Origin: JBLNBQ01 sp050260095
Lineage (GTDB): Bacteria; Bacillota; UBA5301; DYFA01
Reading direction: 5' to 3'
DNA: 24,945 bases
NCBI GenBank assembly: GCA_050260095.1
Contig: JBLNBQ010000107.1
Location: 1-24,945 of the forward strand
Positions 22,800 to 24,945 of this stretch are shown piece by piece (positions within the stretch are counted from its first letter, which is position 1; the number at the start of each line of letters is the position of its first letter). The notes under the pieces are model-generated. The model did no database searches and was not told the origin of the DNA. It was given only the letters and a program-made list of their open reading frames with translations. The translations under genes were made by a program, and so were the position numbers.

Positions 22800-23885
22800 G
22801 TGGCGAATGACGCAGGCGCCTGGTCGGTCCGGGACCTCCGCCCCGTGCTGGCCGAGTACGGGCTGGACATCCAGGGCGTCGCTCCGGTGCGCAAAGCCTG
22901 GAGGATCGAGACCGAGGCCGGTCCCCGGTTCTTGAAGATGTCGACGCTCACCCTTCCGGAGCTTTCCTTTGTCTCGGCCGCCCTCGCCCACCTCCGCCGC
23001 CAGGGAGGAGAGGCGATCCCGCGCCTGTACCCCACCTATCAGGGGCGCCTCTGGGTGGAGCAGCGCGGGCGCCGCTTCACCTTGACCGATTGGTACGAAG
23101 GGCGGGAACTCGACTTCGAGAGCCCGCTCGAACTGGAGGCGGCCATCCTCACCTTAAGCCGCCTGCACCGGTGGGGTGAGGGTTTCCAGGCGCCGCCCGA
23201 GGGCCGGCTCCGGGTCGAGTGGGGGCGCTGGCCGGAGAAATTCGGGCGGCGGGTAACCCACTTCGAATGGTACCGGCGGGAAGCGGAGGCCGATGGCTCC
23301 CGCTTCGCGCGCGAGTACGCCGCCCTTCTGCCGGCCTACCTTCACCAGGCCAAGTGGGCGCTGGAGCTGCTCGAACGCTCGGCCTATCCCAAGCTTTCGG
23401 CGACGCGCCTCGCCCGGCCGGTCATCTGCCATCACGACCTCTCCGACCGCAATTTCCTCGTCACCGGGGGGGCGCCCGAAGAGGCGGGGAAGGCGGCCCC
23501 GGCGTGCGCGCCGCTCAGGGCCCGCCTCGTCGACTTCGATTACTGCCTCCACGACCTGCGGGTGCACGATCTCGCCAACCTCATCCAGCGCTACACGTTC
23601 ATGATGGGCTGCGATGTTTCGGCCGCCGAGCGGGCGCTCGCCACGTACGACCGGCTGAATCCGCTCAGCCGCGACGAGTTGCGCCTGCTGGTCGCCCTGA
23701 TGGCCTGGCCGCACCGCTTCTGGCTCCTGGGTTGGCAGCGGTGGCAGGAACGGCTGCCGTGGAGCGAACAACGGTGGCTCGACGCGGTCGAAAAGCGCGC
23801 GGAGGAGCTGGCCGAACGGGAGCGGTTCCTCTCGGCGCTCGCCGTCGACCTCGGCTTGGGGACGCGGGAAAGGAGGCCGGGCTGA
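22800..23885 (+). CDS. CotS-family spore coat kinase, copy 2
   Basis: A 361-residue CotS/YsxE-type protein with an aminoglycoside-phosphotransferase-like fold. The N-lobe has VAPVRKAWRIETEAGPRFLK, with the ATP-binding Lys segment, and FTLTDWYEGRELDFESPLE. The C-lobe has the catalytic loop RPVICHHDLSDRNFLV (HHDLxxxN) and ARLVDFDYCLHDLRVHDLANLI (DFD), so it looks active. The GTG start at 22800 has GGGGGGA about 8 bases upstream; a nearby ATG (22792) is out of frame. A 20-residue Ala/Glu-rich insert lies between the two catalytic motifs. It is the first gene of the rightward unit and its TGA overlaps the next ATG (TGATG). Phosphorylation of a coat protein or coat glycan is inferred from the family. 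Confidence 0.92.
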   Translation: MANDAGAWSVRDLRPVLAEYGLDIQGVAPVRKAWRIETEAGPRFLKMSTLTLPELSFVSAALAHLRRQGGEAIPRLYPTYQGRLWVEQRGRRFTLTDWYEGRELDFESPLELEAAILTLSRLHRWGEGFQAPPEGRLRVEWGRWPEKFGRRVTHFEWYRREAEADGSRFAREYAALLPAYLHQAKWALELLERSAYPKLSATRLARPVICHHDLSDRNFLVTGGAPEEAGKAAPACAPLRARLVDFDYCLHDLRVHDLANLIQRYTFMMGCDVSAAERALATYDRLNPLSRDELRLLVALMAWPHRFWLLGWQRWQERLPWSEQRWLDAVEKRAEELAERERFLSALAVDLGLGTRERRPG

Positions 23886-24913
23886 TGGCTGTCCACTGGC
23901 CCAGCCCTCGGGTCTTCCTGGCGTGGAACCTGCGGGTCAAGCGGGTTGAAGCGGTGAAAGACGCCTACCGGGTCACGACCCCCCAGGGCCAATTCTGCCT
24001 GAAGCGGACCGACCTGCCGGCGGAACGCCTGGAGGCGATCGCGGAGGCCCTCGACCATGCCGCCCGGCGCGGTTTCCACCAGGCGACGCCATTCCTCCCC
24101 ACCCGGGGCGGGTCCCCCGTCTACCAGGACGAGCAGGGCTTCTGTTACTATCTCACGGAGTGGCGCCCCGGCGAGAGGCCCGATCTGCGCCAGGAGGAGA
24201 TGTTCGTGCCCGCGGCCGAGTGCCTTGCCGCTTTCCACAAGGCCGGCGAGGGATTCTTCGACCGCGGCCGCCTCCGTGACCACCTGGGTCAGTGGCCGGC
24301 CCGGCTCGACCAGCGCGCCCGCGAACTGCGGGCGCTCCAGGCCGACCAGCTTACCGAGCTTCGCCCCGACCAGTTCACCCAATTGTATCTCCCGCTGGCC
24401 GGGCGGTGGGTCGCGCTGGCGCAGTGGTCCCTCGAACTCGTCGACCAGGCGGACTACCCGGGGCAGGTGGAGGCGGTCCGCGCCGTAGGCGGCTTCTGCC
24501 ACGGCGACCCGGCCGAGCGCAACTTCATCTGGCTGGGCGGGCAGCCCTTCCTCATCGACTTCGACACCATGCTGATCGATCTGCCGTTGCTCGAACTGGC
24601 GCGGCTGATCCGGCGGGTCGAGAAGTACTGCGGGTGGGACGTGGACCTGGCGGCCCGGATGATCGACGCCTACGGCGCCAGGCGGCCCCTCGGCGAGCGG
24701 GAGCGGACCTTGCTCGTGGCGGCGCTGGCCTTCCCCCAGAAATACTGGCGGGTGGTACACCGCTACTACCGCGACCGGGAGGGCAAGTCCGAGCGTCACC
24801 TGCGGCGCCGCCTGGAACAGGTGGAGCGGAGCTGGGCGCCCTTGGTGGCCTTCCTCCCCCGGCTGGCGGCCCGCCTGGGGGTGGAACTGCCCCGTCCGGT
24901 GCCGGCCGCCTGA
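23885..24913 (+). CDS. CotS-family spore coat kinase, copy 3
   Basis: A 342-residue paralogue of the preceding gene. The N-lobe has VKRVEAVKDAYRVTTPQGQFCLKRTDLP (Lys in FCLK), then YLTEWRPGERPDL. The catalytic loop is GGFCHGDPAERNFIWL (HGDxxxxN) and the metal motif IDFDTMLIDLPLLELARLI (DFD), so all key residues are kept. ATG 23885 shares a base with the TGA of copy 2, with SD AGGAGG 10 bases upstream: tightly coupled translation. The length matches CotS-type proteins (about 340-360). The unit may continue beyond the window; the last 32 bases show no feature. Confidence 0.93.
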   Translation: MAVHWPSPRVFLAWNLRVKRVEAVKDAYRVTTPQGQFCLKRTDLPAERLEAIAEALDHAARRGFHQATPFLPTRGGSPVYQDEQGFCYYLTEWRPGERPDLRQEEMFVPAAECLAAFHKAGEGFFDRGRLRDHLGQWPARLDQRARELRALQADQLTELRPDQFTQLYLPLAGRWVALAQWSLELVDQADYPGQVEAVRAVGGFCHGDPAERNFIWLGGQPFLIDFDTMLIDLPLLELARLIRRVEKYCGWDVDLAARMIDAYGARRPLGERERTLLVAALAFPQKYWRVVHRYYRDREGKSERHLRRRLEQVERSWAPLVAFLPRLAARLGVELPRPVPAA

Positions 24914-24945
24914 GGCTCGGCGATTCTGCCTAGCAAAAGCGAGGG

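Noticed and set aside
22800..24913. CotS-family pair as aminoglycoside-resistance kinases
   Set aside because: They share the APH-like fold, but the YsxE/CotS-type sequence, tandem arrangement and sporulation-type promoter favour spore-coat proteins.
1..24945. tRNA, rRNA, CRISPR array, insertion sequence or prophage
   Set aside because: No regularly spaced repeats, terminal inverted repeats, transposase or integrase motifs, or tRNA-like cloverleaf were seen on either strand.

Overview
The window looks like a chromosomal segment of a high-GC, endospore-forming Firmicute (a deep-branching clostridial or Symbiobacterium-like organism is my inference; no rRNA is present to confirm it). The reasons are GerAB/GerAC germination genes, three CotS-family spore-coat kinases, frequent GTG/TTG starts with strong Shine-Dalgarno sites, and dense coding on both strands. 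The selenocysteine-type gene described below also implies a Sec-using organism.

Layout. Bases 1-2856 (+) hold the 3' part of a germinant receptor operon (gerAB cut by the window edge, then gerAC with a suspicious start) and a DegV lipid-binding protein. Bases 2850-7299 (-) hold a Cache-HAMP histidine kinase, a secreted patatin-like phospholipase with a beta-rich C-terminal half, a small membrane-protein remnant on the other strand, and peptide deformylase. Bases 7328-9154 (-) are a PadR regulator / DUF1700 / DUF4097 cassette with a readable promoter. Bases 9166-11365 (-) are a glycogen debranching enzyme with its intrinsic terminator. Bases 11520-12032 (+) encode a QueT-type transporter subunit, convergent with a PAS histidine kinase (-). 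Bases 13499-15857 (-) are indolepyruvate:ferredoxin oxidoreductase iorA-iorB.

Bases 15936-16305 (+) carry a tiny membrane ORF and a glutaredoxin-like gene whose first active-site cysteine codon is an in-frame TGA, followed by a perfect 7-bp hairpin. I read this as a selenocysteine glutaredoxin (UPWC active site). Next to it lies a fragment of phenylacetate-CoA ligase (paaK), the usual partner of iorAB.

Bases 16478-22708 (-) appear to be one operon: small membrane protein, GT4 glycosyltransferase, CotS-family kinase, PHP-domain hydrolase, phosphohexomutase, a membrane-anchored Pro/Glu-rich protein and a sugar-nucleotidyltransferase. Two more CotS-family kinases run divergently (22800-24913). 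Both arms face a 91-bp gap in which each strand has a CATAnnnT element placed symmetrically about a near-palindrome, resembling back-to-back mother-cell (sigma-E/K) promoters. Together the genes suggest synthesis of a spore-surface glycan: the mutase and nucleotidyltransferase make the activated sugar, the glycosyltransferase uses it, and the CotS kinases act at the coat. No tRNA, rRNA, CRISPR array or insertion sequence was seen.
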